Both the position numbers and the translations under genes were made by a program. A stretch of 64,000 nt of DNA. Origin: Prochlorococcus sp. AH-736-L23. Lineage in GTDB: Bacteria; Cyanobacteriota; Cyanobacteriia; PCC-6307; Cyanobiaceae. Within the stretch, counting starts at the first letter, position 1. Every line of letters starts with the position of its first letter. The notes under the pieces are model-generated. The model made no database searches. It had not been told where the DNA came from and was given only the letters and a program-made list of their open reading frames with translations. Where the stretch lies: positions 62,001 to 126,000 of the forward strand of contig JAOIPS010000001.1 in the NCBI GenBank assembly GCA_028141225.1, given 5' to 3'. Positions 18,267 to 28,400 of the stretch are shown here, piece after piece.

Positions 18267-18462
18267 TTCTAAGTAAATAAAACATTCAATAGAGATTTAT
18301 AACCTATAAAGCCTGCATAAATGCAGCTTAAAAAAATAACATAAACTTCCAATGTGCCGAGTCTTTTTTTCTTTAATGTTTTCATTGTTTTGAGTGTTTA
18401 TAGGGTAATTTTATTTAATCTTATTTTTATTAACATGAGTATTTTTTACATTAACTCAGATA

Positions 18463-19335
18463 TTAAAGAATTATTAATGTCAAGCCAAAAAATAAAAAAC
18501 AAGTAAAAAATATTATTTTTTTGGTAATTTCTCTTTCCTCATTTTTAGCAAAAAATAAGGAAATTACTGGAGATGTGCTTAATAAAGCCCATCCTACTCC
18601 TATAGGAAGGGTTTTAAAAACAACTTGTTGTAGCAATATTCCTATATTTGTTCCAAGAAGTATTGAGAGCAAAAATCTTTTTTGTTGTTTTTTTTCTATG
18701 TTTTTTAAGAAAAAATTAATCTTAAATCCTTTTAGACTAATTAAAAAAAATATTGCACCTAATAATCTTATTTCAGTTGTAAGGAAAGGAGATAAATTGC
18801 TTTGAAGGAAAACCATCCTTGATAAAAGACCTCCAAGAACAGCACATAAAACTGATAAAAAAGGAAAAGCAAAAATCTTAATGTTATTTTTTCCTGAGAA
18901 AGGGGAGTTTTCCTCTTTAAAATCGTTACCTTTTTTGAGAATTATGAATAGCGCAATCGTAACTATAATTATTCCAACCCATGATTTTATTTTTAAATTT
19001 TCATTAATAAAAAATTCCCCTGACAAAGCAGCGATTAAAGGAGAAAGAGTTTCTATAGATAAAGTTTTTCTTGTGCCAATTGTTTGTAGTGACTTTAAAT
19101 AGAAAGTATCACCTAAACCAATACCTATTATTCCACTAATTAGTAGGATAAATATGTTTCTTAATTCAGTAGTAGAACTTAGATTGATAAAAGCAGGTAT
19201 AAAAATTAAAAAAGCTATTATATTTTTTATTAAATTAATATCTATTGATTTATATTTTTTAGTTTGCGAGCGCCAAATAAAGCATGCATATGTCCAAGAT
19301 GTAGCAGCTCCAAAAGCACAAAGGATTCCAATCAA
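18463..19335 (-). CDS. EamA/DMT-superfamily transporter
   Basis: Ten hydrophobic segments with duplicated EamA pattern ('LGDTFYLKSLQTIGTRKTLSIETLSPLIAALSG'). Confidence 0.8.
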   Translation of the reverse strand: MIGILCAFGAATSWTYACFIWRSQTKKYKSIDINLIKNIIAFLIFIPAFINLSSTTELRNIFILLISGIIGIGLGDTFYLKSLQTIGTRKTLSIETLSPLIAALSGEFFINENLKIKSWVGIIIVTIALFIILKKGNDFKEENSPFSGKNNIKIFAFPFLSVLCAVLGGLLSRMVFLQSNLSPFLTTEIRLLGAIFFLISLKGFKINFFLKNIEKKQQKRFLLSILLGTNIGILLQQVVFKTLPIGVGWALLSTSPVISLFFAKNEEREITKKIIFFTCFLFFGLTLIIL

Positions 19336-19356
19336 AACGAATAATTTTTAAAAATT

Positions 19357-19455
19357 TTATTTTATAAATTGAGTAAATGCTAAAAAGAATACATAAATAA
19401 GAATCAAAATCCCAGGTAAGTACTGAATTAGTGATTTGAAATTATTTTTTTTCAT
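19357..19455 (-). CDS. 32-aa single-TM micropeptide
   Basis: ORF MKKNNFKSLIQYLPGILILIYVFFLAFTQFIK; 5' coordinate firm, 3' coordinate approximate. Confidence 0.25.
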   Translation of the reverse strand: MKKNNFKSLIQYLPGILILIYVFFLAFTQFIK

Positions 19456-19471
19456 ATTTTCAAAATTTGTT

Positions 19472-19708
19472 TTAAACAGTTTTTTTATTAGTAGGGTACA
19501 AACTCTCTAACTTCTTTCTTCTTTGCACTTTTGCATTAATTCTTTCTTCTTTTTCTTTTTTCTTGATCTCATCATTTATCTTATTTTGTCTATATCCAAA
19601 CCAAAGTAGAACCCAAATAACAGATGTTATTAAAAGAAGAGCAGTATATTGACCAGTCATAGGAAAACTGGCCTCAGAATATTTAACGTAAGAAAATATC
19701 AAAATCAT
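19472..19708 (-). CDS. small membrane protein
   Basis: ORF track; one TM plus basic coiled tail. Confidence 0.45.
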   Translation of the reverse strand: MILIFSYVKYSEASFPMTGQYTALLLITSVIWVLLWFGYRQNKINDEIKKKEKEERINAKVQRRKKLESLYPTNKKTV

Positions 19709-19892
19709 TTAATTAACTTAAAGCATAAAAATAACGACTGCGTTAATTTTTCTAGAAATATAAAAATTAGTGATTTGTAGCTTTTTTTATGAAGTTTTAA
19801 AGTTTTTTATTTATTTTTTTTTGGTTTTTGGAGTAATTTTTCTTTATAACTCCTTGCTATTATCAGATTGAAGCATATTAAATAATAAGTTT

Positions 19893-21125
19893 TTGGAACC
19901 TTTTGATTTAGCAGTTGTTGGAGGTGGTGCAGCCGGTTTTATGACAGCAATAACTGCTGCTGAAAATGGAGTAAAAAGAATAATAATACTTGAAGGTACT
20001 TCAAAACTTATGGAGAAAGTAAGGATTAGTGGAGGGGGAAGATGTAACGTCACTAATGCGACATGGATACCGAATGAACTAATTGAGAATTACCCCAGAG
20101 GTGGAATTCAGCTCTTGGAATCATTTAATCGTTTTGCTACTGGAGATGTATACGATTGGTTTGAGAAAAAAGGGTTAAAATTAAAAATTGAGGAAGATCT
20201 AAGAGTATTCCCAGTGTCTAATTCTTCTTCAGATGTTATTGATTGTTTGAGAAAAAGTGCTTTATCAAAAAACGTAGAGATATTAACAAAATTTTTTGTA
20301 AAAGAAATTTCAAAAACTCCAGATAATATATTCAATATTTTTAGTCTTAAAAAAGCAAAGGTAACTTCAAAAAATATTATTCTTTCAACTGGAGGTAATC
20401 CAAGCGGATATAAATTAGCTCAAAATCTTGGACATAATATTGTTAAACCTGTGCCATCTCTTTTTACTTTTTCTACAAAAGAACCAAATTTGGATGAATG
20501 TAGTGGGGTATCGATAAAGGGCATAGATATAGAAATTAAATTAAACAATAAGAATTTTCAAAATAGAGGCGATTTGCTAATAACTCATTGGGGTTTTAGT
20601 GGACCAGCAGTATTAAAACTTTCATCAATTGCAGCAAGGGAACTATATAGCCAAAAATATAAATTTAATCTAATAATTAAATGGTCTGCTTTAAGTTATG
20701 AGGAGTTAAAAGAAAAAGTTAAATATTTAAGATTAAATAAAGGCAAGGTGAATCTAATTAACAGTAGACCTGTTCCACTATTAACAAAAAGATTATGGAT
20801 TTTTTTATTAAATAAAATAGGTATTGATAAAGAGAAAAAGTGGGCTGATTTACTAGCGGATGAAAGAGAGAAAATGATAAATATTCTAATGAAGGACAAA
20901 TATATAATTTCGGGCAAAGGTCCATTTGGAGAGGAATTTGTTACTTCTGGAGGCGTAAAAATTAATGAAGTCAATTTTAAAAGTATGGAGAGCTTAATTT
21001 GTCCAGGATTATTTTTTTCTGGAGAAGTTTTAGATGTTGATGGGATTACAGGTGGATTTAATTTCCAACATTGTTGGACAAGTGGATGGATCGCTGGGAT
21101 GGCAGTCTCAAAGTTAAAACATTAA
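19893..21125 (+). CDS. HI0933/BaiN-type NAD(P)/FAD-dependent oxidoreductase
   Basis: 'DLAVVGGGAAGFMTAITAAENG...KVRISGGGRCNVTNA...GEVLDVDGITGGFNFQHCWTSGWIAG'. Confidence 0.9.
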   Translation: MEPFDLAVVGGGAAGFMTAITAAENGVKRIIILEGTSKLMEKVRISGGGRCNVTNATWIPNELIENYPRGGIQLLESFNRFATGDVYDWFEKKGLKLKIEEDLRVFPVSNSSSDVIDCLRKSALSKNVEILTKFFVKEISKTPDNIFNIFSLKKAKVTSKNIILSTGGNPSGYKLAQNLGHNIVKPVPSLFTFSTKEPNLDECSGVSIKGIDIEIKLNNKNFQNRGDLLITHWGFSGPAVLKLSSIAARELYSQKYKFNLIIKWSALSYEELKEKVKYLRLNKGKVNLINSRPVPLLTKRLWIFLLNKIGIDKEKKWADLLADEREKMINILMKDKYIISGKGPFGEEFVTSGGVKINEVNFKSMESLICPGLFFSGEVLDVDGITGGFNFQHCWTSGWIAGMAVSKLKH

Positions 21126-21157
21126 GTAACAAATCAATAAGTAACAAATCAATAAGT
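21123..21157. repeat. tandem direct repeat, 15-bp unit taagtaacaaatcaa x 2.3
   Basis: Direct reading; begins at the stop codon of the preceding CDS. Confidence 0.8.
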
Positions 21158-21241
21158 TTATCTTTTTTTTATTAAGTATTAGAAGGAAAAAGTTTTTTGA
21201 AGAAACTTTAATTTTAAAGTTTTAATTATTGGTGAAGATTA

Positions 21242-21991
21242 ATGAAGAATCTTGTATCAAAAAAAGAAGAAGAGGAAAGAAGATTAAAAGCTTTAGCAGA
21301 ATATAGGATTTTGGGAACCAAGCCAGAATCATGTTATGACGATATTACAAAAATTGCTGCTACAACCTGTAATGTGCCTATTTCTTTAATGACTTTGGTA
21401 GACAAAGATAAACAATGGTTTAAATCCAAAATAGGACTTCAAATATCAGAAACTAGAAGGGATTGGTCTTTTTGTACACATGCAATAAAAGAAAATAGTC
21501 CATTAATTATTCATGATGCTTTCCAAGATGAAAGATTTATAAATAATCCATTGGTAACTGGAGACCCAAAGATTCGTTTTTATGCAGGTTTTCCCCTTAG
21601 AAATAGTGATGGTAATAAGCTTGGAACTCTTTGTGTAATAGATAGAAAGCCAGGAAATCTAACTACACAACAATTTAATATTATGGAATTATTATCCAAG
21701 CAAATAGTTTCATTTTTAGAGCTTAGAAAAAAGTCATTAAATTTGCTAGATGCATTGTCTAATTTGCATAAACAGGAGGGAATTTTATCTGTATGTTCAT
21801 ATTGCAGAGAAGTGAAAAATAAGGAGGGCGATTGGATGCATTTAGAAAAATATCTTTCTAAAGTTACTGATATTAGATTCAGTCATGGGGTTTGTGATAA
21901 TTGTATGGAAAAACACTTCCCAGATGTAATAGAAGTATGGAATAAAAAGGATTTTTTTGAAGATGGCCAGAAAAGGTATTTAAAGTCCTAG
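21242..21991 (+). CDS. GAF domain protein with C-terminal CxxC...CxxC module
   Basis: GAF 'AATTCNVPISLMTLVDKDKQWFKSKIG...FCTHAI...VTGDPKIRFYAGFPLRNSDGNKLGTLCVID'; tail 'VCSYCREVKNKEGDWMHLEKYLSKVTDIRFSHGVCDNC'. Confidence 0.85.
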   Translation: MKNLVSKKEEEERRLKALAEYRILGTKPESCYDDITKIAATTCNVPISLMTLVDKDKQWFKSKIGLQISETRRDWSFCTHAIKENSPLIIHDAFQDERFINNPLVTGDPKIRFYAGFPLRNSDGNKLGTLCVIDRKPGNLTTQQFNIMELLSKQIVSFLELRKKSLNLLDALSNLHKQEGILSVCSYCREVKNKEGDWMHLEKYLSKVTDIRFSHGVCDNCMEKHFPDVIEVWNKKDFFEDGQKRYLKS

Positions 21992-22079
21992 ATTCAATAC
22001 ATTGCTTTTTATTGTTTAATCTAATTTATAAACAAATTCTTTATTTGGTAGTTAGTATTGTATAAATTTTGACTCGAAG

Positions 22080-22565
22080 ATGTTATTCGGAACGTTATTT
22101 ACAGGTGAAATTGCTAAAAGTGCATTAGTAGCATATGTTCATTATTTAGGAATTATTTTGTGTTTCGGATCTCTTTTGTTTGAAAGATTGACTCTCAAAG
22201 TAGGTCTTAATAGAAATGAGACGATCTCAATGATAATTGCAGATGTGGTTTATGGTTTAGCAGGAGTTGCGATATTAGTTACTGGGATTTTGCGTGTTAA
22301 GTATTTTGGTCAAGGAGGGGATTTCTATACAGGTAATCCTGTGTTTTGGATAAAGGTTTCTCTTTATATTGTTGTGGGATTACTTTCTTTATACCCAACA
22401 ACAACCTATATCTTATGGGCCATTCCTTTAAGTAAGAATAAATTACCTGAAATATCTGAAAATCTAGTCAGGAGGTTTAGACTAATCATTACTACTGAAT
22501 TAGTGGGCTTTGCAACAATACCTTTGTTTGCCACTCTCATGGCTAGAGGTGTAGGTTTAGGTTGA
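22080..22565 (+). CDS. DUF2214 family membrane protein
   Basis: 'KSALVAYVHYLGIILCFGSLLFERLTLK...GLAGVAILVTGILRVKYFGQGGDFYTGNPVFWIKV'. Confidence 0.8.
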   Translation: MLFGTLFTGEIAKSALVAYVHYLGIILCFGSLLFERLTLKVGLNRNETISMIIADVVYGLAGVAILVTGILRVKYFGQGGDFYTGNPVFWIKVSLYIVVGLLSLYPTTTYILWAIPLSKNKLPEISENLVRRFRLIITTELVGFATIPLFATLMARGVGLG

Positions 22566-23098
22566 ATAATTTATTTCTAGAAAGAAATTGTTTAAAAAGT
22601 GCAAACAAACTATATAGATGGAGTTTAAGTTATAAGATTTCTATATCTAAAAAAGAGATTATCTTTATTGGTTTAAATCCCTCATTATCGGATGAAGTTT
22701 TCTTGGACAACACAACAAAAAAGATAATCAAAATTTCGAAAAACAATAATTACGGCAAAGTAATATTAATAAATCTATTTGCTCTTATTTCAAGCAAACC
22801 AGAAAAACTTTTTAAACATAAAAATCCTGTGGGCTATCTAAACAATAATCATATTTATAAAAACTTAAAACACTGGTCTGAAAGTAAAAATTGTGATTTA
22901 TGGTTAGGTTGGGGTAACAAAGGTAAATTTCTAAATAGAAATAAAAGAATATCAAAAAAAATAATGCAATATAACTCAATTAGGAAAAATAATTTTGATA
23001 ATCCTCTTGGACCGCTTTTAATTAAGAAAACAATCAAAGATAATCCAATACACCCTCTATATTGTTCTGATTATTCAATCCTCCAATCTTATTTTTAG
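22562..23098 (+). CDS. DUF1643 domain protein
   Basis: 'IIFIGLNPSLSDEVFLDNTTKKIIKISKNNNYGKVILINLFALISSKPEKL...LGWGNKG...PIHPLYC'; overlaps the upstream CDS by 4 nt. Confidence 0.75.
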   Translation: MNNLFLERNCLKSANKLYRWSLSYKISISKKEIIFIGLNPSLSDEVFLDNTTKKIIKISKNNNYGKVILINLFALISSKPEKLFKHKNPVGYLNNNHIYKNLKHWSESKNCDLWLGWGNKGKFLNRNKRISKKIMQYNSIRKNNFDNPLGPLLIKKTIKDNPIHPLYCSDYSILQSYF

Positions 23099-23180
23099 GT
23101 AGTAAGGCTCAAATGCAAACCAGTATTTTTAGCTATTCCATTAAATATGTGTTAATTTCTATTTGTTAAGTTAACCTAAT

Positions 23181-23310
23181 ATGAAAATTTCAAAGCAATT
23201 AAATAAACTAAAAAACTTGAATGTTGAGGCAGAAAAATGTTCTACAAGAGAAGAAGCCAAAAAAATAATTAATAAAGCAATTAAAGCACAAAGTAAAATC
23301 AACAAATAAA
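23181..23310 (+). CDS. 42-aa basic small protein
   Basis: ORF MKISKQLNKLKNLNVEAEKCSTREEAKKIINKAIKAQSKINK; coordinates approximate to 1-2 nt. Confidence 0.4.
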
Positions 23311-23396
23311 TAAAAAGTAATTTCAATTATTCATAAATTATAATTTTCAAAAATATTTAATTTACACAAATACACCATATTTATTTCTTAGTATTT

Positions 23397-24128
23397 ATGT
23401 CTTTGAAAATAATTAAAATAAGGAAATCGCGTGAAAGATTTAGATCGACTAGAGAATGGCTAAATTCGATGCATTCATTTTCTTTCGCAGAGCATAGAGA
23501 TCCAAAATGGGATAATTTTGGGAAAATTAGAGTTATAAACGAAGATATTATTTCTCCTAATGCAGGATTTAATACACATTCTCATGCAAATATGGAAATA
23601 ATTACTGTCGTAACAAAAGGAGCAATAACTCATAGAGACTCTTTAAACAATCTTGGAAAAATTCGCAAAGATGAAGTACAAGTTATGTCTGCAGGTACTG
23701 GAATTACTCACAGTGAGAAAAATGAAGAGAATAAACCTTGTAAGTTGTTCCAGATTTGGATATACCCTCAAAAAGAAAATATCAAACCTCGATATGATCA
23801 AATTTCATTAAATGAAAAGTTGTGGGACAATCTTATTTTTAATTACAAAGACGGTAAAAATAATAAGCTTTTTCTAAATCAAAGTATCTCTTTATGGCGT
23901 TGTAAATATAAGCCAATTAAAGAAAAAAAATTGCCCTCAAAAATCGATAAATATAATTGGATACAAATAATAGAAGGTAATCTTTTATTAAAAAGTAAAG
24001 ACTCTAATTCAAATATATTTCTCGAATCTGGAGATGGCTTGGGTTTTGAAGTTAATTATTATGATGATGTCTCTATAGATACTGAAAAAAACACAGATTT
24101 TCTATTATTTTCGATGCCTTGCTTATAA
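23397..24128 (+). CDS. pirin family protein (YhhW-like)
   Basis: 'HSFSFAEHRDPKWDNFGKIRVINEDIISPNAGFNTHSHANMEIITVVTKGAITHRDSLNN...VQVMSAGTGITHSEKN'. Confidence 0.92.
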   Translation: MSLKIIKIRKSRERFRSTREWLNSMHSFSFAEHRDPKWDNFGKIRVINEDIISPNAGFNTHSHANMEIITVVTKGAITHRDSLNNLGKIRKDEVQVMSAGTGITHSEKNEENKPCKLFQIWIYPQKENIKPRYDQISLNEKLWDNLIFNYKDGKNNKLFLNQSISLWRCKYKPIKEKKLPSKIDKYNWIQIIEGNLLLKSKDSNSNIFLESGDGLGFEVNYYDDVSIDTEKNTDFLLFSMPCL

Positions 24129-24141
24129 TTTAGCTATTATT

Positions 24142-24456
24142 TTAACCGTCAACTCCTTTATTAAATGCATTTAAGGCTTGCAAAGCCATATTAAGGTGGA
24201 CTTCCATAGCGCCAAGAGCAATTAAAGAATTTGGTGATTTATCTTTTAGTAAATTCTCTTTTCTTTTTGATAACTCATTAACTACTCTCTTAGTTGAAGC
24301 TTCCCAATTGTTGATTAACTCTTCAAATTCTCTTTTTTCAGGGCTTTCTATTTCTGTTAATTCATCAGAAAAATGAGAATCCTTTTGTGCCTTAAGCATC
24401 AAGTAACTTAATTTTTTATGGCTTATTGCTTGAGGTAAATTGTTAGATTCACTCAT
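24142..24456 (-). CDS. hypothetical protein
   Basis: ORF track; coherent 104-aa helical protein. Confidence 0.5.
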   Translation of the reverse strand: MSESNNLPQAISHKKLSYLMLKAQKDSHFSDELTEIESPEKREFEELINNWEASTKRVVNELSKRKENLLKDKSPNSLIALGAMEVHLNMALQALNAFNKGVDG

Positions 24457-24542
24457 TGCTAGTGATTAATTTATAGTCAAAATCTAACTAATTAAGAGAA
24501 TATTTGCTAGTGGGTAAACGGTTGTGATGACCGACCTGAAAA

Positions 24543-26021
24543 TTACGAAATGATACTTGAACAAAAAATGGATTTATTAACCTTTAATTTTTCACTTATT
24601 AGTTTCTTGAAATAATCTCCACGCTCTTCATAATTCTTAAATTGATCAAAACTAGAGCATGAAGGTGAGAATAATAATGTTCCAACCCTATTATTTTGTA
24701 AATAATGAAAAACAAAATTTAAAAGCTCTTTTAGTTCTGAAAATTCAAAAATATTTTTTTTAAATCCTTCATTAATAAGCGCCATTTTTAGGACTTTTGA
24801 GCTTTCTCCGAAAAGGAAAACACATTTAACTTTTTTCTTTAAAACTTTTATCCACTCACTATATTCATTTCCTTTTAATCTACCCCCAGCAATGATTATT
24901 ATTTGACCTTCAAGTGAACTTATACCCGCAATGGATGAGTCAAAATTTGTAGCTTTACTATCATTAATGATTTCCAGATCATTATTTTTATAAATTGTTT
25001 CCATCCTATGGGGTAATTGTTTGTAATTAGATAAAGAATCTTTAATCTTCTTGCCAGATAATCCAACTTTTCTTGCTGCTGCAATTACCAATAAAAGATT
25101 TTGAAGATTATGCATTCCTTTTAAAGAAAAATGTTCAAGTTTGAATAATTTCTTCCCTCTCTCAACAATGTAAGCTTGTTCATCTATCCAATAATCGCAA
25201 TGAATAAAATTTGATTTATCGAAACTAGTTGTTATCCAAACCCCGCTTGATAGCAAACTGTAGTGATTTCGTAGGTTTTTATCGTCATAATTATAAATTC
25301 TAAAATCAGATTTTTCTAACAAGCTTTTTTTTATGTTGAAATAGTTTTCAAGTGTTTTATGTCTTTCAAGATGATCTTCTGTGAAGGTTGTCCATATTCC
25401 AATATTAGGTTTTACTTCTGGAGATATTTCTATTTGATAACTGCTTAATTCAGCTACAACCCAATCAATTTTTTCATGTTTTTTGGAGTGAGCATACTTA
25501 CATAAAGGTGTACCAATATTTCCAGCAAAAGGAGCATATAATCCAGTATCACAGAGTATATGGCTTAGAAGATGAGTCACAGTAGTCTTGCCATTAGTGC
25601 CAGTAATACCTATCCAATTTGTGTCTTTTAAAATTTCCCATGCAACATTAATTTCTCCAATTACTTTAATTCTCTTTTTTTTTAATTCAATAATAGTTAT
25701 ATGGTCATAAGGTATTGATGGACTTACAACAACAGATTCGATCTCTTTCAAAAAAGGTTGAATTTCTTCAAATACAAATTCTTTATTTAGAGAAACTATG
25801 ATATTAAGCTCTTCTAATGCTGTTTTTCTTTCTAAGAATTCTATCCCATCTTTACTTTCCCAAACAATTACTCTCTTATTGATGCTTCTCAAATACTTGG
25901 CAGCCCAAAATCCAGATTTACCTAATCCAATTACAAGATTAATATTTCTTTTACTTGAATGATTATCTATCATTAAATTTATAATTGCATTTATATTAAT
26001 TGTGTTTAAAGGGTAATTCAA
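24543..26021 (-). CDS. murD: UDP-N-acetylmuramoylalanine--D-glutamate ligase
   Basis: '[15 protein letters not shown]', '[15 protein letters not shown]', '[15 protein letters not shown]', '[26 protein letters not shown]'. Confidence 0.95.
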   Translation of the reverse strand: MNYPLNTININAIINLMIDNHSSKRNINLVIGLGKSGFWAAKYLRSINKRVIVWESKDGIEFLERKTALEELNIIVSLNKEFVFEEIQPFLKEIESVVVSPSIPYDHITIIELKKKRIKVIGEINVAWEILKDTNWIGITGTNGKTTVTHLLSHILCDTGLYAPFAGNIGTPLCKYAHSKKHEKIDWVVAELSSYQIEISPEVKPNIGIWTTFTEDHLERHKTLENYFNIKKSLLEKSDFRIYNYDDKNLRNHYSLLSSGVWITTSFDKSNFIHCDYWIDEQAYIVERGKKLFKLEHFSLKGMHNLQNLLLVIAAARKVGLSGKKIKDSLSNYKQLPHRMETIYKNNDLEIINDSKATNFDSSIAGISSLEGQIIIIAGGRLKGNEYSEWIKVLKKKVKCVFLFGESSKVLKMALINEGFKKNIFEFSELKELLNFVFHYLQNNRVGTLLFSPSCSSFDQFKNYEERGDYFKKLISEKLKVNKSIFCSSIIS

Positions 26022-26073
26022 TCATGAGATTTTTGTTCAGTATTTATAGTATTCGCCCAAGAAAAGTTAATTA

Positions 26074-26340
26074 ATGGAAGATAATACTGCAAAATATTGG
26101 TTCTCTTGGTTTTATGAAAAGTGGGAGAAAAATGCACCAGGTGAATTAATTGAACAGGGTTTAACTCCGTCTCAGATTGCTGAGCGCTTTGTTAATGAGA
26201 ACCATGATAGTTTTATTCAATTATCAAAAAAAATTGATGAAAAAAATTATGATGCCTTAACAGAATTTATGAAACTCTCAGAGAGTGAATTACATATCTT
26301 GAAGTATTTTCTAAAGTTAGTAAAAATGAAAAATTTATAA
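26074..26340 (+). CDS. hypothetical protein, similar to 15297..15614
   Basis: See paralog pattern with 15297..15614. Confidence 0.55.
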   Translation: MEDNTAKYWFSWFYEKWEKNAPGELIEQGLTPSQIAERFVNENHDSFIQLSKKIDEKNYDALTEFMKLSESELHILKYFLKLVKMKNL

Positions 26341-27264
26341 GAAGTTATTAAGTATTTCGAGGCTTTTTTCCCATAAATTTTTTCTTTCTTTTTTATTCAT
26401 GGCGAAAGGAGAAGTAGGGGATAGTTTTGGATGACCTCTGAAATTAAATCTAGGACCATAATGATCACCGCCTCTTGCATCTGGTGAAGTAGCTGCAAAA
26501 AGCTGAGGTAAAGCACCCATCTCAGCAGTTTGAAAAATAGGACTAAATAATTCCAATGAGAATGTTTCTAATGGACCAGGGTTAGGTTTTTGAGCAGTAA
26601 AGAGATTTGTTTTTGCAATTCCTGGGTGAGCAGCTAAAGAAAGTATATTTTTGTGCTTTAAGTTCTCATTTAGTTCCAAAGCAAACATTACATTTGCCAA
26701 TTTGCTATTGGAGTAAGATTCCCATTTGTTGTAATAGCTCTCGGCTTTCAAATTTTTCCAACCAACTTTGCCAAAAAATTGTGCTCCGGAAGTCACAGTA
26801 ACTATTCTAGATTCTTCTTTTTTTTCAATAATTGGAAGTAGCTTTAGAGTCAAAAGCATGTGGGCTAGATGATTAACTGCAAATTGTATTTCATATCCTT
26901 GGGCACTAAGAGTTTTAGGCGGATGCATAATGCCTGCATTATTGATTAGTAAATCCAAATTTTCAAAATTATCAAAAATTTTGGACTGAACTTCAACAAT
27001 ATTTTTTAAATCTGACAAATCTAATTCTAAAGATGTAAATAATCCTTCAGGGTTAAGACCTTTAAGCTTTTTGATAGTTTGATTAGCTTTTTCAAGCGAT
27101 CTACAAGCTATAACAACATGAGCATTTTTTTCTGCTAAGGCCTTTGCAGTGTAGTATCCAAGACCACTATTCGCACCAGTAATTAGCGCTGTTTTGCCTG
27201 TAAGGTTTGGAATATTAGATGTTTCCCAGTTAGAGATTTTAGGTCTTGAAATAGTGGCAGTCAT
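26335..27264 (-). CDS. short-chain dehydrogenase/reductase (retinol dehydrogenase/POR-like)
   Basis: 'GKTALITGANSGLGYYTAKALAEKNAHVVIACRSLEKA...LINNAGIMHPP...YSNSKLANVMFALELN'. Confidence 0.93.
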   Translation of the reverse strand: MTATISRPKISNWETSNIPNLTGKTALITGANSGLGYYTAKALAEKNAHVVIACRSLEKANQTIKKLKGLNPEGLFTSLELDLSDLKNIVEVQSKIFDNFENLDLLINNAGIMHPPKTLSAQGYEIQFAVNHLAHMLLTLKLLPIIEKKEESRIVTVTSGAQFFGKVGWKNLKAESYYNKWESYSNSKLANVMFALELNENLKHKNILSLAAHPGIAKTNLFTAQKPNPGPLETFSLELFSPIFQTAEMGALPQLFAATSPDARGGDHYGPRFNFRGHPKLSPTSPFAMNKKERKNLWEKSLEILNNFL

Positions 27265-27372
27265 TTAGTAATCCTGCAAATTGCTTTGGAATTTAACCAA
27301 AATTTAATTACTTTTCCACTGTAAATACTGAAAGTCTGTATCGTGAGCTCTTATTGAAGGTACTATTAAATA

Positions 27373-28122
27373 TTATTTTTCAATTGCATATTGCCATTCG
27401 TTATTTTGGGATAAACTTTTCTCTCTAAGTAGCTGTAATTTCCTACTATTTATTTTTATAACTATCCCATTAGTTGGATATTTCGCAAATATTTTTTTCT
27501 CTAACCAATTTTTTTTATATATTTGGACTTCGCTTGTATGATTTGTGAAGTAACTGTCAGGGGTGTTGAAGCCACATTTTTTAAGATAGTTAAGGGTTTC
27601 GTATTGATTAAGTCTTCCATTAAGTATTTGGAAACAGCAAAAGCGGAGACTTTCTCCAATCCCTTTCTTATCATTGAGGTATTTTCTTGTAATTCTTTTG
27701 GAAATTCCGGCAACTTTGTTTGTAGCGTATAGTTCACCTCTAATTTGAAAATCTCGTTTGATAGGAATACAATCGGGGACATTTTTAATTTGTTTAATTT
27801 TGCTTGAGACATCAAATCCTTTTTTTGTAATAGCTTTATTAAACTTGCCATCTATATATCTAATTGCAATAGCACAGCCATCAATTTTGGGTTGAATGCT
27901 TAATCTTGTTTTTGTTAATAAACTTTCCAAAAATTCTTTATAGTTTTCTTTGGCTAATTTTGGTAAAAGTTTATTATTTTTTTGATTAAAGTAGTCAGGC
28001 TCTGGATCAACAGGAATAAAGAGCTTTTCAAGTTGCTTAAATGCATCATCCGAAATTATGCCTTCACCTATTCTGTATTGTTCATCAAGATACTTAACAT
28101 CTCTCACTAATAAATTATTCAT
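27373..28122 (-). CDS. stand-alone NAD-dependent DNA ligase adenylation-domain protein
   Basis: LigA-like Ia helix ('YLDEQYRIGEGIISDDAFKQLEKLF'), nucleotidyltransferase motif I 'QPKIDGCAIAIRY', 'IRGELYA', motif IV-like 'NGIVIKINS', terminal 'WQYAIEK'; no OB/Zn/HhH/BRCT region follows. Confidence 0.8.
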   Translation of the reverse strand: MNNLLVRDVKYLDEQYRIGEGIISDDAFKQLEKLFIPVDPEPDYFNQKNNKLLPKLAKENYKEFLESLLTKTRLSIQPKIDGCAIAIRYIDGKFNKAITKKGFDVSSKIKQIKNVPDCIPIKRDFQIRGELYATNKVAGISKRITRKYLNDKKGIGESLRFCCFQILNGRLNQYETLNYLKKCGFNTPDSYFTNHTSEVQIYKKNWLEKKIFAKYPTNGIVIKINSRKLQLLREKSLSQNNEWQYAIEK

Positions 28123-28400
28123 AATAATTTTGATAAGTATTTAAAAATCTTTTAGAAAAAATCATTTAAATAAAGATTTGAAAATTAAAATTAGATCTAA
28201 AAAAGTAATTGACCACTAAATATCCTCCTACGCAGAGAGCGAAATAAGAGTATAAAATGTACTGATAAGGCGTTTAAATTAAATACTTCAATCAAACATA
28301 TTTACTTAAAAGTGAAATAGAAAATTTTAAGAATTAATTTGAAGGCAAATTTTTGAAATTTCTATCAATACAAAAAAAAATTTTTTAAAGTTATAAGAAA

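Noticed and set aside
18521-19351. Three + strand ORFs (94, 73, 65 aa)
   Set aside because: Antisense shadows of the EamA transporter coding frame
27501-27851. 116-aa minus-strand ORF
   Set aside because: Alternative frame inside the ligase-domain CDS
27373-28122. Calling this gene ligA
   Set aside because: Only the adenylation region is present; full ligase function is not supported by the sequence
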